Part shown: positions 1 through 10,632 of the stretch, piece after piece
How the letters are laid out: each line of letters starts with the position of its first letter
Position numbering within the stretch: the stretch's first letter is position 1
Assembly (NCBI RefSeq): GCF_943734655.1
Contig: NC_071355.1
Location: 56,047,449 to 56,111,448 of the forward strand
DNA length: 64,000 nucleotides
Origin: Sabethes cyaneus
Lineage: Eukaryota > Arthropoda > Insecta > Diptera > Culicidae
Direction: 5' to 3'
The notes under the pieces: model-generated
Database searches by the model: none
The model's input: only the letters and a program-made list of their open reading frames with translations
Told to the model about the DNA's origin: nothing
Program-made: the position numbers and the translations under genes

Positions 1-225
1 TTCCCATCGTACACCTGGCGAAACTTGGGATGCCGGACGACTGTGCAGTGAAATCCATTCTCTTCAAGAACCCCACCAGCGCAAGGAATAGGGGGCTCAG
101 CGTGCTAGATGCTTCGACCAGATTGAAGCCGACTTGTGTGTGTCGAGACGAGTAGTTCAGGACCGAGTACAATCGAGAGGAATTCTTCATACGGCGTGAG
201 CCACTCCGGCTCTCGGCTGGTAAAG
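1..225 (+). pseudogene. 3' end of an RTE/I-type non-LTR retrotransposon (fragment)
   Basis: This stretch is the C-terminal coding end and 3' tail of a non-LTR retrotransposon. It matches the 3' end of the better copy at 42,213-42,478, sharing the opening TTCCCATCGTACACCTGGCG, but it lacks about 15 bases after the first 30. It is cut by the left edge of the window, so its 5' part cannot be judged. It has no usable frame. The clade (RTE-like or I-like) cannot be settled from the tail alone. Confidence 0.7.
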
Positions 226-244
226 TAAGTAGAAAGTAGAATAT

Positions 245-405
245 ACCCATGTATCATATTTACGTGGATTTCAAGGCAGCATACGATATAGTTGGGTGCG
301 AAGAGCTATGACAGCTAGTGCACAAGACCGGTTATCCGGACAAAGTAACATGGCTGATCATAGCTACCCTGAAATCAGTGGTGTTCGACGTCCGTGTTTC
401 TGTAG
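245..405 (+). pseudogene. Reverse transcriptase block of an RTE/I-type element
   Basis: Translation from 249 reads YHIYVDFKAAYDIVG, the reverse-transcriptase block that holds the first catalytic aspartate (DFKAAYD). An in-frame stop follows at the Trp position after EEL, and the homology then runs on as LVHKTGYPDKVTWLI. The same block appears at 55,670-55,790 with a slightly different sequence. Only about 50 codons are recognisable. Its position after a 3' end fragment and before another one points to rearranged pieces of one family and not a single element. Confidence 0.7.
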
Positions 406-555
406 CATTCTCGAGTTCTATCGAACACCACTATCATTTACCATCACTATCGAAGGTGTGAGCCGGCATTAAAGTAAGAGGAACGATCTTCAGCAAAAGT
501 AGCCAACTCCTAGCAGGCGACCCTGACATCATTACTAACCTTGGGACCTTGGGAC

Positions 556-815
556 GACGAAGTAAATCTACGCCGATCTAAAAACGGAATATCGTACACC
601 TGGTGAAAGTCGGAGGATACGGTGGTCCTGCCATGTCGCAAGGATGTACCATCGATACTAGAAATAGAGAGGCCCTACGTATTGGATAGCTCAACCAGGT
701 TGAAGCCGACTTGCGTGTGTCAAGACGCGCAACGAATTGGCGGCAAGTAGCCTAGGACGAGCACAATGGAGACAAGTTCTAATAGCACGAGCCACTCCGG
801 CTCCATACGGTGTGG
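556..815 (+). pseudogene. Second 3' end fragment of the same non-LTR family
   Basis: This repeats the tail seen at the window start and at 42,213-42,478 (TCGTACACCTGG, then GGCTCAACCAGGTTGAAGCC-like and AGCCACTCCGGCTC-like sequence). It is frame-shifted throughout. It shows that at least two tails of this family lie within 0.8 kb. Confidence 0.65.
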
Positions 816-1017
816 CTTCTTCTTTTCTTTGTCTCCTTTGGCGATATTCCTCTGAGCTTTGCCAGATTAGGTACTTGACTAATTTTCTATTGGTTTTCGG
901 TGCCATTTTGACGATTAGTTAGGTTTGGCTGTCTCACTGAAACTCACCATAGCATTCATACAAGAAAGCATTTGGCTGTAGAGCAGTGTTTGATTTGGTA
1001 ATCTGTATGCTTGTAGC

Positions 1018-1240
1018 CTCTCAGTTGGCCTCGCGGTATGATGCTGGCCTAATAAGCCAGTCGTCGTATGTTCGAATCTCGGCTGGGAGAGGTTGTTGGA
1101 ATCAATAGGATTGTAGCAACTGGCCCTGCAATTATCCTGCATTCTAACAGCTGGCTGCGTAGTCTGTCGCATAAAAACAGAAGGGCAAGCTTCGATAACG
1201 GAATGTAGCACCTAGACTTTGCTTTGCTTTTTGCTTGTAG
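1018..1240 (+). mobile_element. tRNA-derived SINE
   Basis: A pol III split promoter is visible: an A-box-like TGGCCTCGCGG at 1026-1036 and a B-box GTTCGAATCTC at 1070-1080, with tRNA-like spacing. A shared body follows (AATAGGATTGTAGCAACTGG) and the element ends in TTTGCTTTGC. Related copies lie at 37,428-37,632 (+), 37,880-38,010 (-) and 61,868-62,008 (+, partial), so it is a dispersed family. It is not a functional tRNA, because the acceptor stem and anticodon arm do not fold around the boxes. It could be a Feilai-type mosquito SINE, but I cannot confirm that by comparison. Confidence 0.75.
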
Positions 1241-1440
1241 TAGTACATCATCATGATCTTCATATTTGTCTAGTATTGTTTGACTTGCGCCTTTGGTAGT
1301 CAAAACATAGGGAAAGAGAGTGGTTAGGTTGGTCAATTTGTCGAATCTAAATCTTCATCCGCATGTGTGGGCGAAAAATGTCCTGATTTTTAGTTGGACC
1401 GATATGCTCACCCTACTAGTGGCGCACTGGAATACAGATT

Positions 1441-2638
1441 TTGAATTACTTCTTCTTTTCTTCTTCATCTTGGCCCTCGATTCTACTCACGGGCGGGAGT
1501 GTGAGCCTTCGCGAGTTATCGGTATCACCAGCTCGGGTGACAATGACGAACGAGAGTAACGACCGTAGCTGTTAGCAAAATACACACTCACAAAAAATCG
1601 TCGCAGTGCATGAATATTTAACAGCGACTGTCCGTAATGGATGCCTATGGCGGCGTGTTCGTTAGAATGAGTATGCGTGTGTGAGACAATAAGACCACAC
1701 GTGCAGACATGCTACGTCAAGCGGGTCTGGATTGTTGGAGAGATCGACGTGTGCGACACTTGAATCACTGGAAACAAAGTGTGTATCAGCGGTAATCAGG
1801 AAATAATTACACTAATACTTGCCAGGGTTCACGTTTGGACCCTTCGTTCCGTACAACTGCACACAGGGCCGAGATGATTGATGTGCGCTGGCAAGAACAA
1901 CTCTACTGTGGCAGAGGTAGCTTCCATGATGCTAGAAACGTTTCCTCCCAGCATCCGATCAGCCGACAGTGGAGTGGCGGTGGTGCTCGTAGAGTCAGAA
2001 ACAACTACATTCCCGAAGATCCTGGAGCTACAACTAGATCCGAAGTCATTACTGGAGTTAATGTAATTCGTGGAGCGATAGCCGCTGAGAGGGGTTTTGA
2101 TGGTGCCCAACAGTTTCATGAGACGACACGCCTTCAAACTCTCTAAAGAGAAAACATTGTGGCGAGCTCGTCGTGTTCAGTGCGATGTCTCGTAGCTTTA
2201 TATCTATCGCGATTTCAAAAGAGAAATGTAGTTCAAGTCTGCATCCTTTTTGGTCTAGAGAAATACCATCACACTGCAAACAATTTTTTACCAAATTAAC
2301 TACAGCTTCCGCCTTAACGCTAAGGTGAATTATGGACAGGTACTGAAAGAATCAGCGTTGAGAAACCAACACTCGTGTGGTCTAATTTTCTCACACACGC
2401 GTTCCCATTCTAACGAACATGCCGGCGTAAGCATCCCTTTCGGACTAGCGCCATTATTTCTTCATGCACTGCAATGAGTTTTTGCGAGTGTGTGCTTAGC
2501 TAATGCCTACAGTCATCGTCCGACGTCCGTCGTTGCAGCCCGATCTGCTGATACCGATTACTTGTGACGGCTCGCACTTCCGCCTGCAAGTAGAATCGAG
2601 GGCGAAGATAAAGAAGAAGAGAAAAAGTAAAAGTCTAG
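1441..2638. mobile_element. Foldback element with about 245-bp inverted arms
   Basis: Positions 1441-1685 are the reverse complement, with roughly a quarter of bases changed, of 2394-2638. Shared landmarks are CCCTCGATTCTACT, TTATCGGTATCA / TAATCGGTATCA, GCAGTGCATGAA and GTTCGTTAGAATG. The 700-bp centre has short open frames on both strands but none resembles a transposase. I see no clear target duplication. It is a decayed non-autonomous foldback or long-TIR element. Confidence 0.65.
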
Positions 2639-2639
2639 G

Positions 2640-3480
2640 TCCATGGCAGCTGATTCCTCTGGAGTTATTTAATTCGCTGGAGTTATTTAATTTAATAAGC
2701 TGAGCAAAAAGACGATGTGAGGATGCGCGTGCGCGAGTGTGTGGGTAGCAGAATGTCTGCACACAGCACCGGCGGCTATTTCTTTTAAGCTTCCGTGTGT
2801 GGCGCTTGAGCTATGTCTAGCAACTTAAGCTGGTTCCTTAGGAAATAAAGGAAAGTTGAAAAGAGTCAGTGGTCATTTTATTTGTTCCATAACCGCCGGA
2901 ACAGAGAGCGATAGATTAGTTTACTATCGAGAAGTTGATCTTCCATGCGATGGTTTACTATTTTTAACTGATAGTAAAAATAATAGTAATCACGTCAATT
3001 AGAATAATATTCACAGTTAATGTAGGTTCCTGTAGAGCTATTACTCGAGCATGACCTCAATCTACAAGATCAAGGAGTTTGTATAAAGTGTCACTCTTTG
3101 GAAAAAGCTATACCCTAAAGTTGCTATTTACGCGAAGGATACATTCAATCAAAACCGCGTAAATCCCAATTCCGTAAATTTGCGTAAAAAACGAAAATAG
3201 CAATAACCCGCACTTGCTTTTTAAAATTCGCCTAGAAATGGATACATATAGTAATACTGCCAACATTTTCAAAATTCGCGTTGAAAATCATGTAACAAAC
3301 CACGTAAAACGGGACTCCAGTATAGCAGCGCATTGATGCCAACAGTGTCCAAAAAGTGTAGGGATTCTCCTCACTTTGGCCGCCACATTGGACGGCAACA
3401 CCAAAGCCCTGGTCGTGCACTATCTCGGCATGAATGAACTATATAAAGCGTGTATAGCATCTCGATTGCAATACATCAAG
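2640..3480. other. No recognised feature
   Basis: AT-rich sequence without a convincing frame or a repeat shared with the rest of the window. The words CGCGTAAAT and CCGTAAATTTGCGTAAA around 3150-3190 form a short imperfect local repeat. Confidence 0.5.
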
Positions 3481-3483
3481 AAG

Positions 3484-3712
3484 TAATCACCAGTGAGAAG
3501 AGAGAAATGAGAAGTAAACAGTGAGAAGTGGGACCTTAGAATTGAGAAGTAAAAATGAGTAGCAAGAACTGAGAAGTAAGGTGCGAATAGTGAGCTATGC
3601 GAAACGAGACGTGAGAAATGAGAAGTGAAAAGTGAGATTTGACAATTGAGAAGTGAGCAGAGATGAATGAATAGTGAGAAGTGACTAATGAGCAGTAAGA
3701 AGTAGGCAGTCT
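3484..3712. repeat. GAGAAGTGA minisatellite
   Basis: A purine-rich, decayed tandem array of 8-9 bp units of the form GAGAAGTGA, about 230 bp long. Units differ by point changes and short indels, so the array is old. No coding role is visible. Confidence 0.8.
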
Positions 3713-3889
3713 CCTATTCGATGCCTTTCGGGCAGCATGCCTTACTTCCAAAATGTCCTGCATCCATGTGCGTTGCATCCCGTCCCAATTATAGTCACTA
3801 AATTTATGGTATATCTGTAAGAAGGTAGTAAAAATTCAACGGACTAACAAGGATTATGTCGAAAATCTTTGGACTAACATAATCTTCTT

Positions 3890-4222
3890 CTTCTATATAT
3901 ATAAGAGGCTTGTCTGTAACCAAAACCAGGTCTCGGACAGGATGTCATGAGAGGCGTTATCGGTAACTAAATACAGGCCCCTGACAGCACATCATGCTTT
4001 TGTAGCAATGGGTTCTATTCTCAGTCACCTCACTGGTCGACTGCTGGACAGTTCGATTGCACAGCCGGTCGACTAGACTGCTCGACTGGACTGGTCGACT
4101 CAGTTGCTCGATTGGATGATAGAATTGACCACTTGACTGAACAACTCGATTTAACTGCACGACTGAACTACTCGACTCATTTCCTCGACTTACTACTCGA
4201 TCCGAATGCTCGATTCGAGTCA
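3890..4222 (+). repeat. 10-bp TCGA minisatellite with unique head
   Basis: From about 4030 the sequence is a degenerate array of a 10-bp unit near CTGCTCGACT. A non-repetitive head precedes it (ACATCATGCTTTTGTAGCA, then TTCTATTCTCAGTCACCT). The same head and unit recur at 44,925-45,625, so the array travels as part of a mobile repeat. Each unit contains TCGA, which makes the tract CpG-rich in AT-rich surroundings. Confidence 0.75.
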
Positions 4223-4285
4223 CTTACAGGAACTATAGATTACAGAGGCGATAAGGCATACAAAACCACTGGCAAATGTAATGTA
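4222..4285 (+). mobile_element. Half copy of the CAGAGACTATAG MITE family
   Basis: AACTATAGATTACAGAGGCG followed by ATAAGGCA matches the left end of the MITEs at 10,211 and 10,633. The right half is absent, so this is a truncated copy abutting the minisatellite. Confidence 0.6.
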
Positions 4286-4543
4286 TCCGCAGTTTTCTTG
4301 ACAAATATTCATATTTTCCGGATCGTAAGATCCGGGCTCATCTAGTCTAATTTAATTTCAAACTAATGCAACTAATCAATCGATGTTCTTGTCAACGGCC
4401 AAGTCAACTGCACAGTATATACCGCAGAGAGAATTCCAAGAAAATAATTATATTAAATCGGATATCAACACGCTCACGGATTGATGCAGTCTGGTCGGAA
4501 TGAAAGCAAACGTAAACAAATGCTGCATAATATCACTCACCAG

Positions 4544-4652
4544 CCCAAGTAACAATCTGGATTTTTTTTACACGTTTATTGTGGCTTTTATGACCAAAAT
4601 TGGACACGAAAACCATGATAAGAGTGTAATAAAACTCACACTGTTACTTGGG
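4544..4652. mobile_element. 109-bp palindromic MITE, copy 1
   Basis: The terminal repeat CCCAAGTAACAA at the left pairs with CTGTTACTTGGG at the right, and almost the whole element folds into a hairpin. It interrupts the RT frame between ISLT and LRAPVVFDYF. Removing the element and one AG rejoins the frame, so the target duplication is the 2-bp AG on each side. Confidence 0.8.
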
Positions 4653-4755
4653 AGGTTACGTGCACCAGTTGTGTTTGATTACTTCGTGGCAGCAACTAGC
4701 TTGGAACGTAAGACGACTGTGAAGGATTCGGGAATTCTGATCGAAAGCAAACTTA

Positions 4756-4863
4756 CCCAAGTAACAATTTGGATTTTATTACACTCTTATGATGGCACTT
4801 AAGACCAAAATTGGTCTTGAAGACCACCATAAGAGTACAGTAAAACTCACATTGTTGCTTGGG
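4756..4863. mobile_element. 108-bp palindromic MITE, copy 2
   Basis: Same family as the copy 100 bp upstream, with terminal CCCAAGTAACAAT and ATTGTTGCTTGGG and a full-length palindrome centred near 4810. It is flanked by TA on both sides and interrupts the same RT frame between ESKLT and RIRIEH. Confidence 0.8.
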
Positions 4864-5470
4864 TAAGATTCGTATAGAACACATCTCTGCTGTTACGGCT
4901 AAGGCATATGCAATGTTGGGGTTCCTGAAAAGAAATACAAAGTTTTTAGCTGATATCTACAGTTTGAAGACGCTGTAAATATTGCTCGCTCGTGCGCGGT
5001 GCTCTAGAGTACGGAGTGCAAATGTGGGCACCATATCATGTTGTCCATATTAACCGAAACGAACGTGTGCAAAGGCAATTTATTCATTACGGTCTCCGGA
5101 ATCTTGGCTAGGGGGATAGGATAAACCTATCACCGTATGAAAGTCGCTGTATGCTGACCAACATTGTCCTGTAGGTGAATATTTCTGCGATAATTTTCGA
5201 CAATAATTTTCGACGTGCTAGCAGGCAACATCGACTATGCGGATATACTGAGCAAACTACGCTTCAACACGCCTTCCCGAGTGACGCGCCAAACTGAGTT
5301 TTTTCGACAATTGCCTCATCGAACTGCTAATGAAAATAATAACCCACTGGAAGTTTTCCACAGTCGTTTTAATGATATTTATTACTTGTTCAATTTTGGT
5401 TTGCCAAAAAATGTATTTGGGCTAAGAATCTGCAGTATTTAATCAGTTGGATAAGTTTTATATCTGTGCT

Positions 5471-5579
5471 ACCCTACTAGCACGGTTGTTACAAACTTGT
5501 TGTGGTAACCGAAATATGACTAATTTCAGTTGTAATTCGGTTGCATCAACTAAATGGACGTATAGCGTGCTACTTGGGT
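5471..5579. mobile_element. Related 109-bp MITE with ACCC..TAGCAC ends
   Basis: The left end ACCCTACTAGCAC pairs with the right end GTGCTACTTGGGT. The length equals that of the MITE at 4544 and the termini are similar, but the interior is different (GGTTGTTACAAAC, GTTGCATCAACT). It is probably a sister family using the same transposase. Confidence 0.6.
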
Positions 5580-5914
5580 ATGTTCTTTATGTCGAAGATT
5601 AATTATTAAATTAAAAAGAAAATTTAATTAAACTAATTTAAATAGTATAGAACATGAAAATAAAGTCGTGTGGTTCAATGTTTTGCATGAAACTACAGTT
5701 GTAACATTATGTACCGAAAGCCACACGACCCACCACTTAGCTTTGCTACTTAATTAGGTATACAAATTGGTGTATTTCCAGGTATGGCCACGTACCGGTA
5801 GGGGCTTGGGATGGCTTGAGTCATGTTGGGCGCTTCTTCCCAGTTGCCTTCTCCATTTCACACCTCGAAAATTTTAGACTAACATATGCGGTATGTACCA
5901 AAAGTCAGCTTTTA
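5580..5914. other. No recognised feature apart from one hairpin
   Basis: AT-rich sequence. GTCGTGTGG at about 5668 and CCACACGAC at about 5722 can pair across a loop of roughly 45 bases. Confidence 0.4.
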
Positions 5915-5921
5915 GATAGTG

Positions 5922-6226
5922 CACAGACTAACAGACGTAACACTGAAACCTCATTCCATCGTCAATAAAAACGATCATTTCAAATTTTCGCTTAAGCCAA
6001 GACTCAAACAACAGTCGCTGCGCGAGAACGCCGCTCGCCTGCGTTGGCGCTGATGTCAGATATTATACAAGTAAATTTATAGCATTGCTAAATTTATAGC
6101 AACCTACTCTGCGTAGCGCGAAGACTGCACAAGGTGATGCTAGTGTTTTTTCCAAGTTTTAGGGGTGTCAATGAAACGATGTTTTGTTAGAAAATTTGTT
6201 CGAAGTGTCACGTCTGTTAGTCCGTG
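5922..6226. mobile_element. 305-bp MITE with CACAGACTAACAGACG ends and 7-bp TSD
   Basis: The left end CACAGACTAACAGACGTAAC pairs with the right end GTCTGTTAGTCCGTG. GATAGTG lies directly outside both ends (5915-5921 and 6227-6233), a perfect 7-bp target duplication. A second member at 10,787-11,070 also has a 7-bp duplication. No coding capacity is seen. Confidence 0.85.
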
Positions 6227-6233
6227 GATAGTG

Positions 6234-8493
6234 TGTCTCTGAAGATATCGAGGCATATAGGAACCCAATGTGGATTGTGGCGTTGGAAAAGAATTAGAGT
6301 CTAGCGAAACTGATCATAAGATCATCGGTTTTAGGCTAAACGGGTTGTAAATGACGACAGCAACATTAAACATAATATACTAGTAAAGAGATATCAGAGA
6401 AATGTCAAAAGCTACATAGAGTCGATAACATAGGAGAGGCAGGATTAGAATTCTGTGCAGAATGATAAATATAGACCGGCTAATTACGTGCACAGTGCAG
6501 CTTAATTCAAATAAGAAAAATGTGCGACGGAGCGAAAAAAAACAAGTGTATTGGTACAGTGTTTTATTTCAGCTTTTGGTTCAACTTTTGGTCCAAGGAG
6601 AACAAGAGTCAAGTGCAAGTACAATAAGGTCTAGTCTTAATAACCCATGTTGCTGGTTTCATAATTTAACAAGAAACCGATTTTTTTGAGTTAACAAACA
6701 AGCACCGAACGGTCCGTATTACCTTGCTTTCCTCTGAACTACGTACACCTGTAGAATACCGATTTGAAACCAGACCGCACTATCAATTGATAAAAAAGCA
6801 CATCCTGAGCTCAGCCACCAGCCGGAAGCAGCAGCAGCAGCAGTGATAGTACCTTTAGCATCACAAACAAAAAAGAAAGAAGCCAAGAAAAAGATTCAAA
6901 CTCACTCAATGGAAGTGATTCGAGGAAAGGAGAATTTTTCGCTCTTCTTCCGATTGCATTGCACGGAATGCATGTGATGAAGTTCGAATTTTATTGCCAG
7001 AGATTCCAATATGCGAAATGGGAACGAGATATCCGTTTATTTTAATAGTTTTCCAGACCCTTTAGCGAATGGATAAGAATGGTTCTAAATTCTTCCTTTC
7101 CTTACTAGAGAGAACCATTGTAATTTCATACAGTTGGATAACAACGTCAGCCAATGGGAAACCTTTTGTGTTCTAAAGATAAGCGACATGATTTAAGTTT
7201 GAAATATATTATTACATTTCTAGTTGGAGCAATAAAAAGAGGTGGATAATAATTGTGAAATGTAGCAAACCATTTCGTTATTTTCGAATCATTTCGATGG
7301 AATGTATCAGTAAGATCTAATGGTTGGGAAGCATCGCGTCTGACTTTCCCCATCCAAATTGAAAAAGCAATATTATAAAATAATTTTCCTCGCGCTTGGT
7401 TAAGATAATTAAACAAGCAAACAAATAAATTGATCGGTCTGGTGGCGATATAAAACGAACCTTTTTTTTTCGAGCGCTGTGCAGTCAAAGTCGAACGCTG
7501 CCCGCAATAGTTATTGCTCCTGCTAGCGTCGTTATACAAAGAAATTTTTATCCACCTTATCTGCTTTCGTTTTCCTCCTACCTACAGCTGCCAGCGCGAA
7601 AGGATCAATCCACAAAATTGAGTTTTTCGTTCTTGTACAAAAGCAAAAAAAGGGAAACTTATTCGAAATTTCTCTACGTTTCCACCGAAGCTCAGCCGTT
7701 GTTACCAATAAAAAAGAATCCCGAGCGCTTCGCTTCCTTTAAAAGCACGCGTATATAGAATAGAAAATCAATTTTACCGCGTTTCACTGTGCTACCGGGG
7801 AAGGCTTTTCTCGTTTGATGCCACCCCGTCGTCGCGGGTGTCGAAAGCAAAGCAAAGGTTTTTTCTTCCTTTTTTATATATCCGCCAACCCACCACCAGC
7901 CAGCCAGCCAGCCATCACCGCAAACTCCCAGCATGGAGAGATTGATCCGAGGCGAACAAAACTCGCTTTTATAGCGAGTATTTAAAGTACCCAATATTTA
8001 TCCAAGCTCCTTGGCGGAGATGCACGAAGCGAAAAGGAAAACTCTCTGAAAGAAGCTCAACCAACTAGCCACATCTTATTTGGTAACATCAAATACGCCA
8101 GCATCGGTTGACTGTTAGTAGTAGAAAGCCACTGACATAAGAAAGAGCCGCTGCATCCCGCGGGTCCACAAGCCTGTAACCCTCGTGTGCTAACTTTCAA
8201 GAGCGACTTACGTTATTTTTTCCTTTTTCATAAAATTTCATACCAAGGGGAAAAGTATAAAGAACAGAATCATCTTTCTTTTATATGCTTGCCCCATCCA
8301 TACGATACTCCACAGAAAACGGTATTCTATCATTCTCTTGGTATTAATTAAAAATCAAATCAATGTACGTACGGTTAATAATTCACGACTAATGGAAAAT
8401 GAAGCGCGACCAGCGCAGCGTAGGATATGGATAAAAACGTGAAGAACTGAAGGGGACACGAACAAACGCAACCCCCCGCTTCCTTAGCTTTCT
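6234..8493. other. Mostly unique intergenic sequence
   Basis: No repeat shared with the rest of the window and no convincing ORF. There is a short CAG/GCA run near 6827-6845 and a GCCA repeat near 7898-7912. The 7550-8200 part is less AT-rich and looks like unique, possibly gene-proximal DNA, but I see no splice-and-frame structure. Confidence 0.4.
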
Positions 8494-8598
8494 ATGGCGA
8501 AGCTGGATTTTCTACTGCTGGCTGCTGAGAGCGAGAAAATTGCATTAAAAATGCAGCGAAAGTGCCTTCGTTTTCGGAGTATATTTGAATTGTTTAAA
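8494..8598 (+). CDS. Possible small first coding exon (unrecognised)
   Basis: An ATG at 8494 opens exactly 35 codons (MAKLDFLLLAAESEKIALKM, then a basic stretch rich in Arg and Lys) that end at 8598 in front of GTAAGTA, a near-consensus 5' splice site. The predicted peptide is helical and charged. A short Leu-rich, basic start of this kind occurs in some Harbinger-type transposases, but that is only a resemblance. The inverted-repeat element at 8606-9615 begins seven bases past the putative donor. No downstream acceptor or exon can be assigned. The frame also reads on past the donor to a stop near 8691, so it may be chance. Confidence 0.25.
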
Positions 8599-8605
8599 GT
8601 AAGTA

Positions 8606-9615
8606 CCGTCAAGCGGGGTAACTTGCAACAGTTCTCAACTATGAGTGCAAGTAACAACTTATCTGTAGTATATTTGAGGACATTCAATTAATACAAAGTT
8701 AATCCGACTTGCGATTTTTAATGCTTTTGCTATGAATATACGCATAAATGTCCCATGTCACGTTGGTGAAAATAATTAAAGTTATTATATTATTCATGCA
8801 GTTGATATTCCTTTTATTACGTAACGCACTCAGGGAAATGGGGTTGTGTAACAACGCATTACACATCGTATATCCACTATGCAAAATCGCATCACGAAGT
8901 GGAACGGGGAAGTTAAAAATCATCGATATCTTGGTTACGTAATATATGAATGTTCATTACGTTACGAGTGAGCGTAATTAGACACTGTCATATTGCTGGT
9001 CGATTTTTCTCAGTGAGGATATTTTCTTTTTAGATTCTTCTATGGCCATTTTCAGAATATCCAGAGAAAAACTGGCATATTTCCGACTTACCGAAGGTAT
9101 CTTACACTCTTCAGGTGTGCTTTAGTATTGCTTGATGCAAAATTAAACGATAGCTTGCCTCGTGAAGTTAGCGGAATACGGTTTTTTACATCTACCAGCT
9201 GTTGCAAGTTACCCCGTTTAAGTATTTCTTTTACGAATAATTTGGTAACAAGCAGGACAAACAAAACTAGTCATCACAAATCAATTATTTTGTTTCCTTA
9301 TTATTCATTTTACTATAAAAATGTATGTTAGGCTTCTTTTATTTGAAGTGCTTGTGTCGCGACTCGCGACACAAACATTTTACAGACGAAAAATTGACGA
9401 TGAATTTAACACCATCTTGTGGGATTTTTTAAAAATTACCAAAACAGCAGAAAATCAACTTAACAGTATCTAAGGCTTCTTTGAACTGTTAACAACAAGA
9501 TTCAGTGAGTGACATAGATTAAAAGATGAAGTAACAGATCAAAAAGTACAATAAATTGGATCGATATAGCGTTGCTGCATGTTACTCCGCTGCTGTAAGT
9601 TACCCCGTTTGACAG
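8606..9615. mobile_element. TA-flanked terminal-inverted-repeat element (about 1 kb)
   Basis: CCGTCAAGCGGGGTAACTTG at the left pairs with CAAGTT/TAAGTT-type sequence ending CCCCGTTTGACAG at the right, and TA lies directly outside each end. The 26-bp ends differ at a few positions. A third, inverted copy of the same terminal word (GCAAGTTACCCCGTTTAAG) lies inside at about 9199-9222, which suggests a nested or rearranged copy. No transposase frame is left. TA target and end structure fit a Tc1/mariner/pogo-type non-autonomous element. Confidence 0.7.
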
Positions 9616-10210
9616 TACCTACCCGTTTCAACGGAATGAAAAAATGATGCTAATATGCCACACATGTCTAGCATTCAAATCCGTGAACGTGAACATTCCG
9701 CACAAAATTGGTCCACTTTTCCATTGTTCAATAGTAGGTATCAATTTAAAGATGCTACTAGATGTATGATACTCTGTGGTGACTAACTTTCAATTACCCC
9801 TAAAGTTTAACCGCCCTAAAGGTTCGTTTCGAGGCGAGAATGTGATATTTTCATATGAAATGACAAGGGGCCTGACAGTTTCAAAAAGAATTGAATATTT
9901 AATAAACCCTAACATCTGTATCATGTGATATTTCCTAAATTTGCAATGAAACAAATAACAAATGGCCCAGTTTCGTATAGAGGGCTTTAAAATGGAGTGA
10001 CAATTTTTCGGCGGCCATCTTGGATTTGGCACCGTTTGAACCGTCATTTTTACCATTTTTTCTCAGCTTTCCGATGGTGGTCTTCATCAGAAAATATATA
10101 AAAACAAAACAAAACTTTTTGCGTTAACAACCGCACTCTGTGTCACAAACGGCAGCGCCAAGTGCTGTTTACATGATCACTCTCTGGTGCAATTTTCACT
10201 GAGTGCTGTC

Positions 10211-10371
10211 TGCAGAGACTATAGATTATAGAGGCGACAATGCACTAAAAATCCGTTAAATTTTGAGTCACAGCGGTGAGTTATCTTTATTTATAATAGT
10301 ACTCTGCGCTTAAATTCAAAATCAAGCGGATTTTGAGTGTCTAGTCGCCTCTGTAATCTATAGTCTCTGTA
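10211..10371. mobile_element. CAGAGACTATAG MITE, intact copy, 8-bp TSD
   Basis: Terminal repeats TGCAGAGACTATAGATTA and the complement of TAATCTATAGTCTCTGTA flank a palindromic body. GTGCTGTC is repeated outside both ends (10,203-10,210 and 10,372-10,379). An 8-bp duplication fits hAT or a related superfamily, and the CAGAG-type end also fits hAT, but no transposase is present to decide. Confidence 0.8.
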
Positions 10372-10632
10372 GTGCTGTCATTCGCTCGCATTTTGTTTTT
10401 GCTTTTACGCTGTGTGCGTATTAGCTGTTGAAGTGTGTTGGCGAATCGCTTTCTGCAACAAGGCATACAATTGGAACATTGGGCGAATTTTTTCTCGAAT
10501 GGTGGTTTTAAAATGAAAATCGGTTGGGGGACTCGGCGATTTTTAATGAAATCCAAAATGGCGACCAAATCCAAGATGGCCGCAAAAAATTTCACTCCAT
10601 TTGGAAGCCCTGTTATTCTTCTTTACAGAATC

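Larger units (their letters stand above)
4375..5442 (+). pseudogene. CR1/Jockey-type reverse transcriptase remnant
   Basis: Three translated pieces line up with the C-terminal half of an RT: GMKANVNKCCIISLTS (the NV-KC block) at 4497-4545, KDSGILIESKLT near 4715-4755, and AYAMLGFLKRNT with IYSLKTL near 4895-4975. A frame-shifted tail follows to about 5440. The same order occurs in the better copy at 11,285-12,373, so both belong to one family. The pieces are separated by two MITE insertions (4544-4652 and 4756-4863). Stops and frameshifts after SLKTL show the copy is dead. Confidence 0.7.

Noticed and set aside
1018..1100. A tRNA gene
   Set aside because: A- and B-boxes are present but no cloverleaf forms and related copies are dispersed with a common tail, so it is a SINE.
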